Shown here: piece after piece, positions 1 to 12,798 of the stretch
Layout of the letters: each line of letters begins with the position of its first letter
Numbering within the stretch: the stretch's first letter is position 1
NCBI GenBank assembly: GCA_016946835.1
Contig: JACVTC010000009.1
Span: 1,005,001-1,058,500 of the forward strand
DNA from: Neocallimastix lanati (nom. inval.)
Taxonomy: Eukaryota > Neocallimastigomycota > Neocallimastigomycetes > Neocallimastigales > Neocallimastigaceae
Length of the DNA stretch: 53,500 nt
Direction of reading: 5' to 3'
Notes under the pieces: generated by a model
Databases searched by the model: none
Told to the model about the DNA's origin: nothing
Seen by the model: only the letters and a program-made list of their open reading frames with translations
Program-made: the position numbers and the translations under genes

Positions 1-3000
1 ATTTGAATGTTCATGATTGGTATCTTCAAGGATAAAAGTATTCTCTTTATCATTATTATTATCATGATGATTGTCTTGGCTGACGACATCTTCATAAACA
101 ATACTTTTATTAAAGTTTTCACAAAGATCCTCCGAATTCATTGGGGAACTATCTGAACTAGAAATAGAATGTCTTCTTGATTTCCTTCTAGGCTTTTTAC
201 CAGTTGCATTTCTTTCATCTGAAGATAACAATGGAGTACTACTATCTCTATCATAATTTTCTTTAAAAAGAGAGCTCTCTAGAGTCTCTGAACCATCCAT
301 ATTTTTATTATCTTTTGTATTATCTTGAGCATTCTTCTTCTCCTTTGAATAAAATGTTTGTAAATCATTATAATTTAAATTATTAAAGTAAGCCGGAAGT
401 GAAAAACGTTTATTATTACTATTAATACTCAATGGTGATCCATTACTTGGATAATAATAATGATATATTTTATTATTATTATTATTATTATTGTAATTAT
501 TTTCATAATTATCTCTATTATTATTATTGTTTTCATTCAGGTTGGTATTCATTTTTTGAGAGTTGATTCTATTGATTGAAATGGAATTTTCCGAATCATT
601 CACATCAGAATAGGAAGTTGAATCCTTACTTAAAACGTTATATTTGGAACTTTTAAAATTTCTTGGTAATGTCTTTGAAGATTTATTACTATTTTTATTT
701 TTATCATTATTTCTTCTTAATAAACTCATAGCCCTAGATAGCATTGAAACTTTTTTATTACTACCATTACTGTTGTTACTGTTATCATCATTATTATTAC
801 CATGGTTACTACTTTTTCCATTATAATAGGAATCAAGATTTTGAGAATGTTTTCTTGACAATGGAATACTTGCATCATACTTTATTTTTGATGAAAAATG
901 ATTATTATTATTGTTATTATTTAATGAATAACTATGTTTTGGAAAGGACGTCATTCCTCCACTGTAGTTAGAGTATGGATCATAAGAATGATTGTCAAAA
1001 ATATTATGATGATAGAATTGATGATTTGAATGGTCATTGACTACAGGGATGAAGGTAGTATGATCATCATTTGTACTTTGAAGAAGATTTGATGATTTGT
1101 TATGATTCATGCGATTCATAGTTGCAAATGGATTAGTAGCAGAGAATAACATTTCATTATTTTCCATTTTAGAATATGATGGGGGCACATGACTTGATGG
1201 TTCTTGACTAAAACTATTGACAATATTAAAGTTTTCCGTCACATTACTATCTATATCCATACCCACACCATTATCCATTGTGACAGAGGAGTTATGATAC
1301 TCTGATGTTATACCTTGGTCAAGTTCGAAGAGATCATCATCTCTTTCATCATCACCATCCATACTATCATCATCACCATAGTAATTGTAATCTTCTTTTA
1401 TTCTTCTTTCATTGGTCACGGATTTAAAAGTGAAGACCTTTGGTATATATTCATTTTGTTTCTTTAATTCTTTCTTAAATGTACTTAATAATTTTTCTGG
1501 ATCTTGAGAGGTTTCCTGCGTAACGGTCATTTCATCCTTGATATCATCATCATCATGGAATTTTTCATTACCGTCCAAAGAATTCTGTTGCGTCTCTGGT
1601 GGTGAAGGGTAAGACTGAGAAATGGATGAAGAATTAATATCTTTATTATTATTATTATTATTATTAAGATAATCGAAATCCATATCCTCATTCAAAAATT
1701 GTTCAATTAAACAGACCACATTTTCAATTTCAGAGTAGGAAACAAAAAGTGAATACCCTAAATATTTTATAAGTTTTCTTTGGAAAAGAATAAAATCTTC
1801 CACCGTTATTTTAGTCGCCATAGCCCAATATTTAGCAGGCAGTTGATGTACATCTTGAATAAATTTATCAGCCATCATAATCAAAACTGGGAATATAAAG
1901 AGTTCACTACCTGGGGTAACAATTTCATTTGGTGAGCATTCCTTCAATTTATAGAGGTAAACAATGGCATGAAGAATGACAAATGGATTTGGACTAGTTT
2001 TAATCATAAATTTATGCAAAAAACGACGATAGAATAAAAAGGATGAAATTTCTTGAGCCGAACTATGAATAATATTATTATAAGCCTTTGTCATGAAATG
2101 GGTAGAGAGTTCAATAGAAGGATATTGCCATAAAGTAAGAGTGGTCACTGTTATAAAATCAACCCATTGTTCTAATGAAATTTGTAACAACAAATCAATA
2201 TCAAAATTGTAATAAAGTTTAACATCATTTTGTGCTTGTTTAGTTAAACGCATTGTCCGTTTACGATGCATTCTTTGAGATTTTATTGAGGTATTTTCAC
2301 TAATTGGAATTCCTTTTGTAAACCAAACTTTTGGTTTTCCCTTACTATTGCTATTGCTATTTAAAGCATTATTGGTACTCTTATAATTTAGAGATGAAGA
2401 TAATTTAGTTGTATCTACGACGGAGATAGCTTCATGCATCATTGAGGAGGGTTGATATGAAGCAGATATTAAATTGACATTATGATCTTGAGGTAAATAA
2501 TAATTACTTGATGGACTTACAAAGGAAGATGCTGATTTGATATCTTTCATATAATTACTATGGTCGCTATGATATGAGGATGAAAGTTGAGCGGATTTTG
2601 GATTAAAGAATGAATTAACATTTTCATCACTGGAAAAACATAAATTATTATTAGGTGAAAGAGAACTGGGTGAGATAAAATTTGGTTGGAAAGAAAATTT
2701 ATTTAATGCTGATGGTGGTGGTGGTGGTTGTTTAATCATAATAGGAGAAGAAGGGTCAGCATTTTTTGTCTTATTATCATAAACACTTAAAAATGAGGGA
2801 GAAAGATGGCCTTTATTGTTGTTATCATTCTTAATATTATAATTTTTAGTATTATTATTTACATCGCTACTTATATTTATACCAGAAGGGCTTGAAGATA
2901 TAATTATTGGTTGAGCTACAGTAGCTGTAGTTGTTATGGTCGCTGAATTATTCATTGTATTATTTATATTTTTAAAAATTAAATTTGGTTTATTGATAGT

Positions 3001-3069
3001 ATCTAAAGAATTTATATTTTCAATTTCCTTAATAGCTGTTGAATTTAAAGGCATATCCCTTTGAGGCAT
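1..3069 (-). CDS. Fungal Pcl/Pas1-like cyclin, partial (C-terminus beyond window)
   Basis: The minus strand is open without a stop from an ATG at 3067-3069 to position 1, 1023 codons. An in-frame TAA just upstream (3082-3084) fixes the ATG as the first possible start. Residues about 290-455 form a cyclin box. Seen there are FLHKFMIKTSPNPFVILHAI, then GSELFIFPVLIMMADKFIQD, then a helix ending LIKYLGYSLFVSYSEI. This order and these motifs resemble G1/S cyclins of the Pcl1/Pas1 group, which activate Pho85-type kinases in fungi. Before the box lie Ser/Asn-rich sequence and a Pro run (about residue 115). After it come acidic, His-rich and poly-Asn stretches and a basic cluster KKPRRKSRRH near the window edge, a possible nuclear signal. 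No intron is visible. The family call is fairly firm; the exact kinase partner is inference. Confidence 0.85.
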   Translation of the reverse strand, partial: MPQRDMPLNSTAIKEIENINSLDTINKPNLIFKNINNTMNNSATITTTATVAQPIIISSSPSGINISSDVNNNTKNYNIKNDNNNKGHLSPSFLSVYDNKTKNADPSSPIMIKQPPPPPSALNKFSFQPNFISPSSLSPNNNLCFSSDENVNSFFNPKSAQLSSSYHSDHSNYMKDIKSASSFVSPSSNYYLPQDHNVNLISASYQPSSMMHEAISVVDTTKLSSSLNYKSTNNALNSNSNSKGKPKVWFTKGIPISENTSIKSQRMHRKRTMRLTKQAQNDVKLYYNFDIDLLLQISLEQWVDFITVTTLTLWQYPSIELSTHFMTKAYNNIIHSSAQEISSFLFYRRFLHKFMIKTSPNPFVILHAIVYLYKLKECSPNEIVTPGSELFIFPVLIMMADKFIQDVHQLPAKYWAMATKITVEDFILFQRKLIKYLGYSLFVSYSEIENVVCLIEQFLNEDMDFDYLNNNNNNNKDINSSSISQSYPSPPETQQNSLDGNEKFHDDDDIKDEMTVTQETSQDPEKLLSTFKKELKKQNEYIPKVFTFKSVTNERRIKEDYNYYGDDDSMDGDDERDDDLFELDQGITSEYHNSSVTMDNGVGMDIDSNVTENFNIVNSFSQEPSSHVPPSYSKMENNEMLFSATNPFATMNRMNHNKSSNLLQSTNDDHTTFIPVVNDHSNHQFYHHNIFDNHSYDPYSNYSGGMTSFPKHSYSLNNNNNNNHFSSKIKYDASIPLSRKHSQNLDSYYNGKSSNHGNNNDDNSNNSNGSNKKVSMLSRAMSLLRRNNDKNKNSNKSSKTLPRNFKSSKYNVLSKDSTSYSDVNDSENSISINRINSQKMNTNLNENNNNNRDNYENNYNNNNNNNKIYHYYYPSNGSPLSINSNNKRFSLPAYFNNLNYNDLQTFYSKEKKNAQDNTKDNKNMDGSETLESSLFKENYDRDSSTPLLSSDERNATGKKPRRKSRRHSISSSDSSPMNSEDLCENFNKSIVYEDVVSQDNHHDNNNDKENTFILEDTNHEHSN

Positions 3070-3682
3070 CTTTATTAAATTTTATTTTTATTTTATCTTT
3101 TTTTATTTTTTTCAATATTTTCTTTCGTGATTCAATAAAAAATATTAATATTTGCTAATATTTCTTTTACAATAATAACTATTTTTTTTTTACCTTCTTT
3201 TTATCTTTATTAACAAAATTTGTGTACCTATAAAATAATATAATATTTTTATATTTATCTTAAATTATATTTGAAGAATCTATTATACTTTTCTATTTAT
3301 AATATAATATTTTAAAATTTTATCTCAAAAAATGTACATAATATTAGTTTTAAAATTACTTAAATATATAATTTTCTTTTTTTTATTTCAAATTTGGTAT
3401 ATAAAAAAAATACAAAAAGTGCAATTAAAATAAATAATTAAAATTAATTTTTGAATTAAATATTAATAATTTAAAGAAGAAATAATGAAGTATTTAAAAA
3501 CCTTTCAATTGTATTTAAAATTTTAAATTAAAAAAAAAAAATAAATAAATTTTGGTTTCAATTACTAGTATTATTAATTTTTTTTTTTTTTTTCTTATTT
3601 TTTTTTTCTTTTTTCTTTTTTTTACAGAGTAACTTTAAAGAAAAAAAATATTCATAAATATTAAATTTTGACAAAATTTTAA

Positions 3683-3725
<43 letters not shown>

Positions 3726-4434
3726 TGAAATAAAAAATTAAAAATATATTTCACTTTTTAAAGATTTAAATTAAAATTATTCAAATATTGTACATAAAAT
3801 GTTTGGAACAAATGTATATATATTATCTCTTTTTTTTTTTCTTTTTTTTTTTTTTTTTTCTTATTTTGGTTATTTTAGTTATATATATTGATATATATAT
3901 TTATATTTAAGTATAGTCAAAGAAAATTGAATAATTTTTGCATATAATTTACCAATTAACTAATAATAAAAAAAATGAGAAAAGAAAAAAATTTAATAAT
4001 ATATATTTTCTAAATACAGTACACATGTATTAAATATAATAAATATAGAATTACTTTTCAGTATATATATTTCTTTTTTACTTTCAATAAATTATTATTT
4101 TAGACATTCTATGACTTTTGTATTTCCTTTAGAGATAATAACTGTATTCTTTAGTTTTATTTTATTTTTTTTTCCCCTTTTTAAAATAAATTTGAATACC
4201 TAAAGAACATAGTATAATGTTGCAATATAAAGTATAATTTAAAAAGATCCTATTTCTTTATTATATAGCAAAGATTTTTTTTTTTATTTTTTAAAAAAAA
4301 AAAAAATCAGTTTTTTAATTTATATTTGTTATTTATTCTTATTTCATATAATTATTTATATTTATACTATAATAAAATTAATTATATTTATTGATTCTTT
4401 TCTTTTTAATCTAAATCATTTCTAAATTGAAGAT

Positions 4435-4467
<33 letters not shown>

Positions 4468-5860
4468 AAACACAAAAAATTATAATTCATATAATATATA
4501 TTCTTATATTAAATAAATTCATATCCAATTTAAAAAAAAAAAAAAAAAATTTCAATTCTTTTAATTAAAATAAAATAACAAAAATAGTTTTTATTTATTA
4601 TTATTATTATATATAACTTGACATATATTCTTATTTAATCATATTATAATTATTATAAATATTATTATTAATATTACATAATTATTATATCATAGATTTA
4701 AATTTTAATAATTATTTGGTATTATTAATTAATTAGAGTGATGGTAAAAAATGTATCTTATAATAATTCTCTCCGCAGGATATTTAACCATAATTCCTAA
4801 ATAGAAGTTGTTGTTTTTTAACTTTTATATAAAATTATTATATTTAATAAATACTAATAAATTATATATTTAATAAGTAGTAAAACAACTATTAATATAT
4901 TTTTATATATTTATATTTTTATATATTTATATATTTGTATAAAACACTTAGGATTAATAAATTATTAATAAATATTCACAATTACAAATATTAAATATTA
5001 ATAGTTCCTTAATTAATAATAATTGTTCCTATTGTAAATATTAAAAATATTATTAAAGTAAAATATTAAAATATTATTAAATATTTTATTAATTATCTAA
5101 GATTTAATTTGTCCAAATATCCATATGATACATGTTTTCTCTGTAAAAAACGTTATTAATAATAAAACTAAATAGTACAAACTTTAATTATTATAAATTT
5201 ATACGTATTTGATATTAAATATCCTATTGAAAGATTTCATATACTACAATTGGTTGGTAATATACGATTTAATTTAATATCACAATATTTGTAATATATG
5301 ATGTAAATATATGTTATATTGTAGTATATTCCAATATATGATAAAACAAATTAAACATATTAAATTTAATATAGAATTATGAAAATAATTAAAATCAATT
5401 AGTTTAAAATAATATAAAAAAATAAATTTTATATATTAGGATAATATATTAAATAATACTCTTAATATATTAATAAAATGAAATAAAAATCACTGTTATT
5501 TTCCTATTATTAATAAAATAAAAAAAAAAAAAAAAAAGAAAAAGTAAAAAAAAAAAAAAAAAAACAGATTTTATATCAAAGAAGTTAGGCTACTCTTTCC
5601 TATAAAACCTAAAATAAAAGTTATTCAAAAGTTACCATAAATATAGTAATAGATAACAAAATTCTTATTAATTATTATAAACATTTTGTTACTTAATTCA
5701 AAGGTAAATAAAAATATAAAAATAGATAGTCAATAATAATAGATAATAATTTTAAATTTAAAACAAAAAATCAAATAATTAAATATAATGTTTTATTATA
5801 ATTAAATATTAAATTAATCAATCAAATTTAATCTTGATTATATACTTTTGATCAAAGATA
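3070..5860. other. AT-rich intergenic region upstream of the cyclin gene
   Basis: No coding sequence or RNA gene is recognisable on either strand. It consists of A/T homopolymers of 10-30 nt (for example 3681-3709 and 4437-4465) and short TA-rich words. It must include the cyclin promoter, but no specific element stands out. Confidence 0.6.
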
Positions 5861-6245
5861 CGAACATTATTATTATTTTTATTATTATTATTATTATTAT
5901 TATAATTATTATTATTATTATTTATTATATATTTTTATTATTTAATTATTTATTATTATTATTATTTATTATTTATTTTTATTATTTAATTATTTATTAT
6001 TATTATTATTTATTATTTAATTATTTATTATTATTATTATTTATTATTTAATTATTTATTATTATTATTATTTATTATTTAATTATTTATTATTATTATT
6101 TATTATTTAATTATATATTATTATTATTTATTATATACTTTTATTATTTAATTATTTATTATTATTATTATTATTTTATTATTTATTATTATTATTATTT
6201 ATTATATATTTTTATATATTTTTATTATTTAATTATTTATTATTT
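5861..6245. repeat. TTA-rich minisatellite
   Basis: Runs of (TTA)n are interrupted at regular intervals by TTTAATTA, giving a repeat unit of about 27-33 bp copied roughly ten times. Open frames across it read as poly-Ile/Leu/Tyr and are not genes. Confidence 0.85.
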
Positions 6246-7149
6246 TTAAAATATTAAAAGTAATTAAAGATATTTAAAATGTTACTGATATAATTAAAGA
6301 TAGTAATAATAGTATTAATATATTACGTAAAAAGTATTAATTCAAGTAATTAATAAATAATATTCAATTCTTTTTTTTTTTTTTTTTAATTTATTCATAA
6401 TCATTAGTAGTAAATATGATACCTATATTGTTAATAACAAAAAATATTTTAGATAAAGTATATCAATAGTCTTTATAAAATAAAAAAAAAAAAAAAAAAA
6501 AAAAAAAGTGAATTTTAACATCTAAGAAAAATATATCATAATTAGATTTATGTTAAAAATGATTATTATAAAAGATATTAATAATATTATTATTTTATAA
6601 TTATTACTATTATCACTATTATTATTACTATTATTACTTTTGTTATTATTACTGTTATTATTACTTTAATAATTATTATTATTGTTATTCTATTATTATT
6701 ACTGTTATTATTATAAATATAATCACTCTTACTATTGTAAATATTATTTATTATAGACTTATTATTTCTGGTATTATTAATGAAATTATGTTAATATCAA
6801 ATTTTAATATTATATCATTCTATTTAATAATACAATAATACTTTATAAAATAAAATTATATATATGGAAAATATTAAAATAATATTTAATAAAATAAAAT
6901 AAAATAAAATAAAAAATATATATATATATATAGAAAATATAAAAAAAGAAAAACTTTAAAGTTTAGTTTCACTACATCTACCGTAAATATTTACCTTATT
7001 AAGTAATGAAATAGAAATACTTATTTAAGAAATGAATTAAAATTTAATTTGTCACTGAAAAGAATTTGTTTCAATTTTAAAATGTAATTTTTTAAAAAAA
7101 AAAACTGAAAAAATAAAAAAATAAAAAAAATTTAAATCAATATTATAAA
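6246..7149. other. AT-rich non-coding spacer with imperfect TTA/TTG triplets
   Basis: Contains A/T homopolymers (6370-6387, 6481-6507) and a degenerate triplet tract at about 6585-6720. No gene or structured element is seen. Confidence 0.5.
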
Positions 7150-7405
7150 TAATATATATTATATTATATTATATTCTACTTTATTTTATTATATTATATT
7201 ATATTCTACTTTATTTTATTATATTATATTTTATTCTACTTTATTATATTATATTATATTATATTCTACTTTTTTTATTATATTATATTTTATTCTACTT
7301 TATTATATTATATTATATTCTACTTTATTTTATTATATTATATTTTATTCTACTTTATTATATTTTATTCTACTTTATTATATTTTATTCTATTTTATTT
7401 TATAT
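7150..7405. repeat. Tandem minisatellite built on TATTATATTATATTCTACTT
   Basis: About seven to nine head-to-tail copies of a 30-40 bp unit in which (TATTA)n or (TTTTA)n is punctuated by TTCTACTT. The TTCTAC word also recurs in the larger minisatellite at 8215-8985, so the two arrays may be related. Confidence 0.8.
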
Positions 7406-7575
7406 ATTATTTAATTAGCATTAAAAATAACTATAAATATAGTTTAAAATTATATGGTGTTAACTCTTATGCACCATAAAATTTTCATATCATAAATATA
7501 GTATTTAAAGTTTAACATCCTAAATTATAGAGAAATTATATAAAAGTTTTTTTTTTTTTTTGTAGAAATAACTTT

Positions 7576-7662
7576 GAATTGATTGTCAAAATACATCTTT
7601 TCTAAGAGCCAGAAATATTGAATTGATTGTCCAAATATATCTTTGTTAAGAGCCAGAAATAT
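7576..7662. repeat. 44-bp tandem duplication
   Basis: Two adjacent copies begin GAATTGATTGTC at 7576 and 7620 and both end near AAGAGCCAGAAATAT. They differ at a handful of positions. It is one of the few less AT-biased words in this spacer; origin unknown, possibly a relic of an LTR. Confidence 0.75.
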
Positions 7663-8214
7663 CCAACTTAATTATTCTTAAATTATATGTTTTTATATTA
7701 ATACATTATGTCTTGTACATTAATTATATTACATTACATTTGAAGCTTATATTTCGTAGTATTCCACATACTCTAACCCATCTTTTAAATAATGAATTAC
7801 TTTTTGTAGCATATATATTTGACAATATTCCATCTTTTAATATGTATTTGTTTATTAAATCTTATTTATTTAATTTTTTTTTTTTACTTAATTTGGATAT
7901 TCTATATTTAATTTTTATATTTTATTATCTTCTTATTATATATATATTATATAGTTTAGAGTTTAGAGTTTAATGTATAGATTCATATATAAATAGATAT
8001 ATAGATATAAATATACCTATATATATATTTTTTTATAATTATATTTACTTTAATAATTTTGTTTTCTTTTTTTAACCACAATTATTTTAATGGTTAGTAT
8101 ATATTACAGTCTACTTTTTTATATAGCAATTAATTATTCAAATAAATTAAATTCATGTAATGAAATGTTATAAATTAAAATTTTTAATTTAAAAATACCC
8201 AAAATATATGTTCA

Positions 8215-8976
8215 TTTTTTTATTTTATTATATTTTATTTTATTTTATTTTATTTAATCTGTACTTTATATTCATTTTCTACTATTTATTTTATTTTATT
8301 TTATTTTATTTTATTTTATTTTATTTTATTTTATTTTGTTTTGTTTTGTTTTGTTTTATTTTATTTTATTTTATTTTATTTTATTTTATTTTATTTTATT
8401 TTATTTTATTTTATTTTGTTTTGTTTTGTTTTGTTTTGTTTTATTCAATCTGTACTTCATATTCATATTCTACTTTTTATTTTATTTTATTTTATTTTAT
8501 TTTATTCAATCTGTACTTTATATTCATATTTCTACTATTTATTTTATTTTATTTTATTTTATTTTATTTTATTTTATTTTATTTTATTTTATTTTATTTT
8601 ATTTTATTTTATTTTATTTTATTCTATTCAATCTGTACTTCATATTCATATTCTACTTTTTATTTTATTTTATTTTATTTTATTTTATTTTATTCAATCT
8701 GTACTTTATATTCATATTTCTACTATTTATTTTATTTTATTTTATTCAATCTGTACTTTATATTCATATTTCTACTATTTATTTTATTTTATTTTATTCA
8801 ATCTGTACTTTATATTCATATTCTACTTTTTATTTTATTTTATTTTATTTTATTTTATTTTATTCAATCTGTACTTTATATTCATATTTCTACTTTTTAT
8901 TTTATTTTATTATATTTTATTCAATCTGTACTTTATACTCATATTTCTACTTTTTATTTTATTTTATTTTATTTTA

Positions 8977-8980
<4 letters not shown>
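8215..8980. repeat. TTTTA / TTCAATCTGTAC minisatellite
   Basis: Nine copies of the core AATCTGTACTT(T/C)ATATTCAT, near 8257, 8446, 8506, 8629, 8696, 8748, 8798, 8867 and 8922, are separated by (TTTTA)n arrays of variable length, with two patches of (TTTTG)n. Because the pentamer has no stop in any frame, all three forward frames stay open here. These Phe/Ile/Leu/Tyr readings are artefacts. Confidence 0.9.
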
Positions 8981-9018
<38 letters not shown>

Positions 9019-9019
9019 C
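8980..9019. repeat. (TTA)n microsatellite
   Basis: A perfect run of about 13 triplets directly follows the pentamer array. Similar short runs occur at about 9580-9620 and 11880-11910. Confidence 0.9.
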
Positions 9020-9178
9020 ATTATTTTCTTTATTATTATTATTTCATTGGAATTGGTTCTTATTAGTTTTAGCAAAATATATATATATAATACAAATTAA
9101 TAACATAATCAAAAATGTATAAAATGTATGAATAAATATATTAATTAATAAAATCACAGAAAAAAATAAATATAGTAA

Positions 9179-9320
9179 ATAAATAAAATTTTAAAAATAA
9201 ATAAATTATAACATAAAATATATATATATATATATATAATAAATAAAATTTTAAAAATAAATAAATTATAACATAAAAAAAAAATATATATATATATATA
9301 GATAGATAGATAGATAGATG
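9179..9320. repeat. Tandem 60-bp duplication with (TA)n and (GATA)n
   Basis: AATAAATAAAATTTTAAAAA through ATTATAACATAAAA occurs twice, each followed by a TA dinucleotide run; the second ends in about five GATA units at 9300-9319. Confidence 0.8.
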
Positions 9321-9582
9321 CTGATAAATCAATTGATAGTACTTGTATATTAAACTATGTAATATTTACTATATATGATATTATTAGGTATAGAAATTTT
9401 TTTTTATTAATACAAAAACAATAAAAAAAAGTTTATTTTCCTTTAATAATTATTCCTTTTATTTTTTTTTTTTTTTTTTAATAATAAGGTTTTTTGGTAT
9501 AGTAAATTCAAACATTTGTTCTTAAGGCTCACTTTCAACAAATTAGTGAAAATAGTGTCCTATTGAAAAAACATTATGCATA

Positions 9583-9623
<41 letters not shown>

Positions 9624-11874
9624 TATTTATATAAAAATTTAAGGTTACACGAATCAGTAATAAACCAATAATTATTATATTATCTACAATAATATTAATT
9701 TATTTATTTATTATATATTTTTTCATTCATTTATTTATATATATATAGATTTATCTAAATCGCCTAAATTTATCTATATTTTTTTGTATCATATAGCAAT
9801 AATTATTTAACAGTTCTTCATTAAAATATTATATTGTATTAATAAAACAGTTAACTTATAAAAATAAATATTAAATAATAATCAAAGTAAAAACAACTTA
9901 ATATAAAATAAATATTAAATAATCAAAATAAAAACAACTTAATAAAGTATTTTTAATATATTAATACTTATATATATGAATGTCTTGAAAATTTTGTTCA
10001 GAATATTCTTTTTATAGCATCATTAGTCTTTGCAATATTTTTTTTTATATAAATTATATATTATATGTATTATTTTTACATTTATTTTATTTAACAATAC
10101 TGTTCATTTTTTTTTTAAACCCTTTTTTTATTATTATTAAAATGAATCATCTTTACAATTATTCTTTTTTTTAATTAGTATAAATATTTTATTATTAATA
10201 TTAATATTATAATTATTTTTATTTTATTCCTCTTAATAGTTAAAGAGAAAAAATTAAAAAGAAAAATAAAAAAAGAAAAGCTTTAAATTATATCAATTAA
10301 AGATTCAGTTATTCTCTCTCTTTTTTTTTTATCATTGTTATTATCGACCATTGATTACTGTTATTCTTTCCGTCATAATTGTAAATAAATAAAAATAATT
10401 TAAAATATATAAAATATATCTAAAAATTCTATAGCATATTTCATACCATCATTGATTGATTTATAATTTATATTTAATATTAATATTTATTATTTATATG
10501 TATATTTATATTTATTATTTATATTTATTATTAATATTTAATATTTATATTTATATTTATATATTTCATATTTATTTTATATTTATTATTAATATTTATT
10601 TTTATATTTATATATTTTTTAAGATGTTTATATTTATAATGTATATTTATTACATAGACAAAATTGTATTAATTAAAAAAATTTTTTTTTTGTTTAAATT
10701 TTTTAATTATTATTACATTTTATTATTTAATGAATATTTTATATAATGAAATAATAAAAAAAATTAATGAAAAAAAAAAATAGAAATAATGCAATAACAA
10801 TAATTTATAAAATAAAAATAAGAATAAGAATAAATTTATTTTTCCTTATTTTAACTATTAATTATAGCCAAAAAAAAAAAAAAAAAAAAAATTTTTTTCT
10901 TTATCATTAATTTACTAGGTTGATTTATCTTCATTCCAGTAGATGATCAATTTTTTATTTAATTAACAATTATAAATATATATATTTTTTATTTATATAT
11001 TATATTGACTTTACTCTATTAATTGCTTAATTTAAGAATAAGTTAAATAAAATTAAACAAAGCTTATTTTAAATTAACTTCTTTTTATATAAAATATTAA
11101 ATAATAACTATTGAATATAAACTTTTGAGTATTTATTATTAACTATTAAATATAAACTTTTAAATATTTAAATTGTAATATTAAATGATTAACCTCTAAA
11201 TATTAACTATTAAATATAAAAAAAAAATTAACTATTAAATATTAACCTTTAAAATATAAAATATTAAATCAATTTTCATATAAATTTGAAAGAGAAATAT
11301 ACACTAATTTGGAAATATTAGTCAATAACTAATTTATAAATAAAAAAATAAAAATGCAGAAATTTTAAATAAAACTAAAATAAATTTAAAAAAAAAAAAA
11401 AAAAAAAAATTAAAATATTACCTCTTTTTCAATGATAAATATGATAAATATATATATATTTTACAAAAAGTTTATTATAACTATTTACAAAAAAAAAAAA
11501 AATACTTATTAATACTATTTACAATTATTTTTATTTTCAATTTTTTTTTTTATTATTAGTTTATTATATTTAATTTTTTTTTTTTTTTTTTTTATTTTAT
11601 TTTATTTTATTTTATTACAATTTTACATAGTATTAAATGATGTGTATGATTTAAATGTTCATAATTAGGTTTAGTAAAAATGAAAAATAATAAAGATAAA
11701 TATGTACATATGAAATTTATAAACTTTAGAATAAATTTAAAGTTTAATTTATTCTGTTAAAAAAAAAAAAAAAAAAGCAAAAAATTACTTTAAATAAATT
11801 CATACCTAATTTATACTAATTATATAGATAGCCAAAACTAGTAATTATTTTCCTCCGCATTTTTTTTTTTTTAC

Positions 11875-11911
<37 letters not shown>

Positions 11912-12047
11912 TGTTTTGTTTGATATTATTAATAACTAAAATTGAATAATTTTTAAATAAATTCAATGGTAATTAAATGTTTAAATAAAATATATGAAAA
12001 TACGTTCAAATAATTAAAGTTATATGATAATAATATATTTGTATTTT
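9321..12047. other. AT-rich non-coding region
   Basis: No coding or RNA gene is recognised. There are several A/T homopolymers, tandem words related to AACTATTAAATATAAAC (11100-11240), and a (TTTTA)n run at 11593-11616. The open frame at 10456-10746 is an Ile/Tyr shadow of TATTTA repeats. Confidence 0.5.
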
Positions 12048-12225
12048 AAAAGTATAAATAATTTTATTTTATTTTATTATCTTATAAAAATATTATTTCT
12101 TATTAATTAAACAAGTCTTCGTTTATTATAATAAAATAAAATAAAATTATTTATACTTTTATTTTATTATAATAAACGAAGACTTGTTTAATTAATAAGA
12201 AATAATATTTTTATAAGATAATAAA
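12048..12225. repeat. Perfect 69-bp inverted repeat with nested inverted repeat
   Basis: Bases 12073-12141 are the exact reverse complement of 12157-12225, leaving a 15-nt loop. Independently, 12048-12080 is the exact reverse complement of 12128-12160 (33 bp), so the sequence can fold two alternative ways. The stem includes the non-repetitive word AACAAGTCTTCGTTTATTAT, so it is not simple-sequence noise. No flanking duplication was identified, and it may be a foldback element or a replication-made palindrome. Confidence 0.9.
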
Positions 12226-12515
12226 TAAAATGTAGTTTATTTATTTTTAATAATATTATTAAAGTATTATTAAACCTAATATTATATTATTCATTCATTT
12301 TGAATAATTAAGTGTTTTTATAAGTTATTAACATATAGACCAAAAAAAAATATAAAAATAAAATAAAAAAAAATTTATAATACAAAAAAGTACCATGATA
12401 TAATAAAGTATATACCTTAGTTCTTATTGCTATTTACATATTTATATATAGATTTATTTAGTGCTTCATTTATTTATTAACATTTATTAATATTTATTTA
12501 TATTTATTAATTTTT

Positions 12516-12798
12516 GGGAGGGGAGCATTTCGAAAATTTTTATTACAAAAATTTGTATTTTGTTGTATGGCTTAAATATTTTTAATTTTAAGCCACTTAA
12601 TTATATTAAAATTTTAATGAATAATAATTAATTAATTAAATAAATAAAATTACAATTCTCAAAAATTTTCAAACACGTAATCTTACGTGGGGTGTATATC
12701 TAATTGTATCATACTTTTGTGGCTTAAAATTAAAATATTAAAGCAATACAACAAAATACAAATTTATGTAATAAAAATTTTCGAAATGACACACCCCG
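12516..12798. mobile_element. Foldback / MITE-like element, about 283 bp
   Basis: The left end reads GGGAGGGGAGCATTTCGAAA. The right end, reverse complemented, reads CGGGGTGTGTCATTTCGAAA. The arms (12516-12610 and 12705-12798) stay similar for roughly 85-90 bp, including TTTGTATTTTGTTGTAT and TTTTAAGCCAC. GC-rich tips beside AT-rich surroundings and no coding capacity suggest a non-autonomous DNA transposon. I found no convincing target-site duplication. The CATTTCG tip resembles the element at 13491-14229. Confidence 0.65.

Noticed and set aside
644-971. Short plus-strand open frames within the cyclin gene
   Set aside because: Antisense shadows of the Asn-rich cyclin coding sequence.
7713-7973. 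86-codon hydrophobic open frame
   Set aside because: It has no ATG start, consists of AT-rich Leu/Ile/Tyr codons and resembles no family.
8208-9122. Three overlapping long open frames rich in Phe/Ile/Leu/Tyr
   Set aside because: They are the three readings of a stop-free (TTTTA)n minisatellite.
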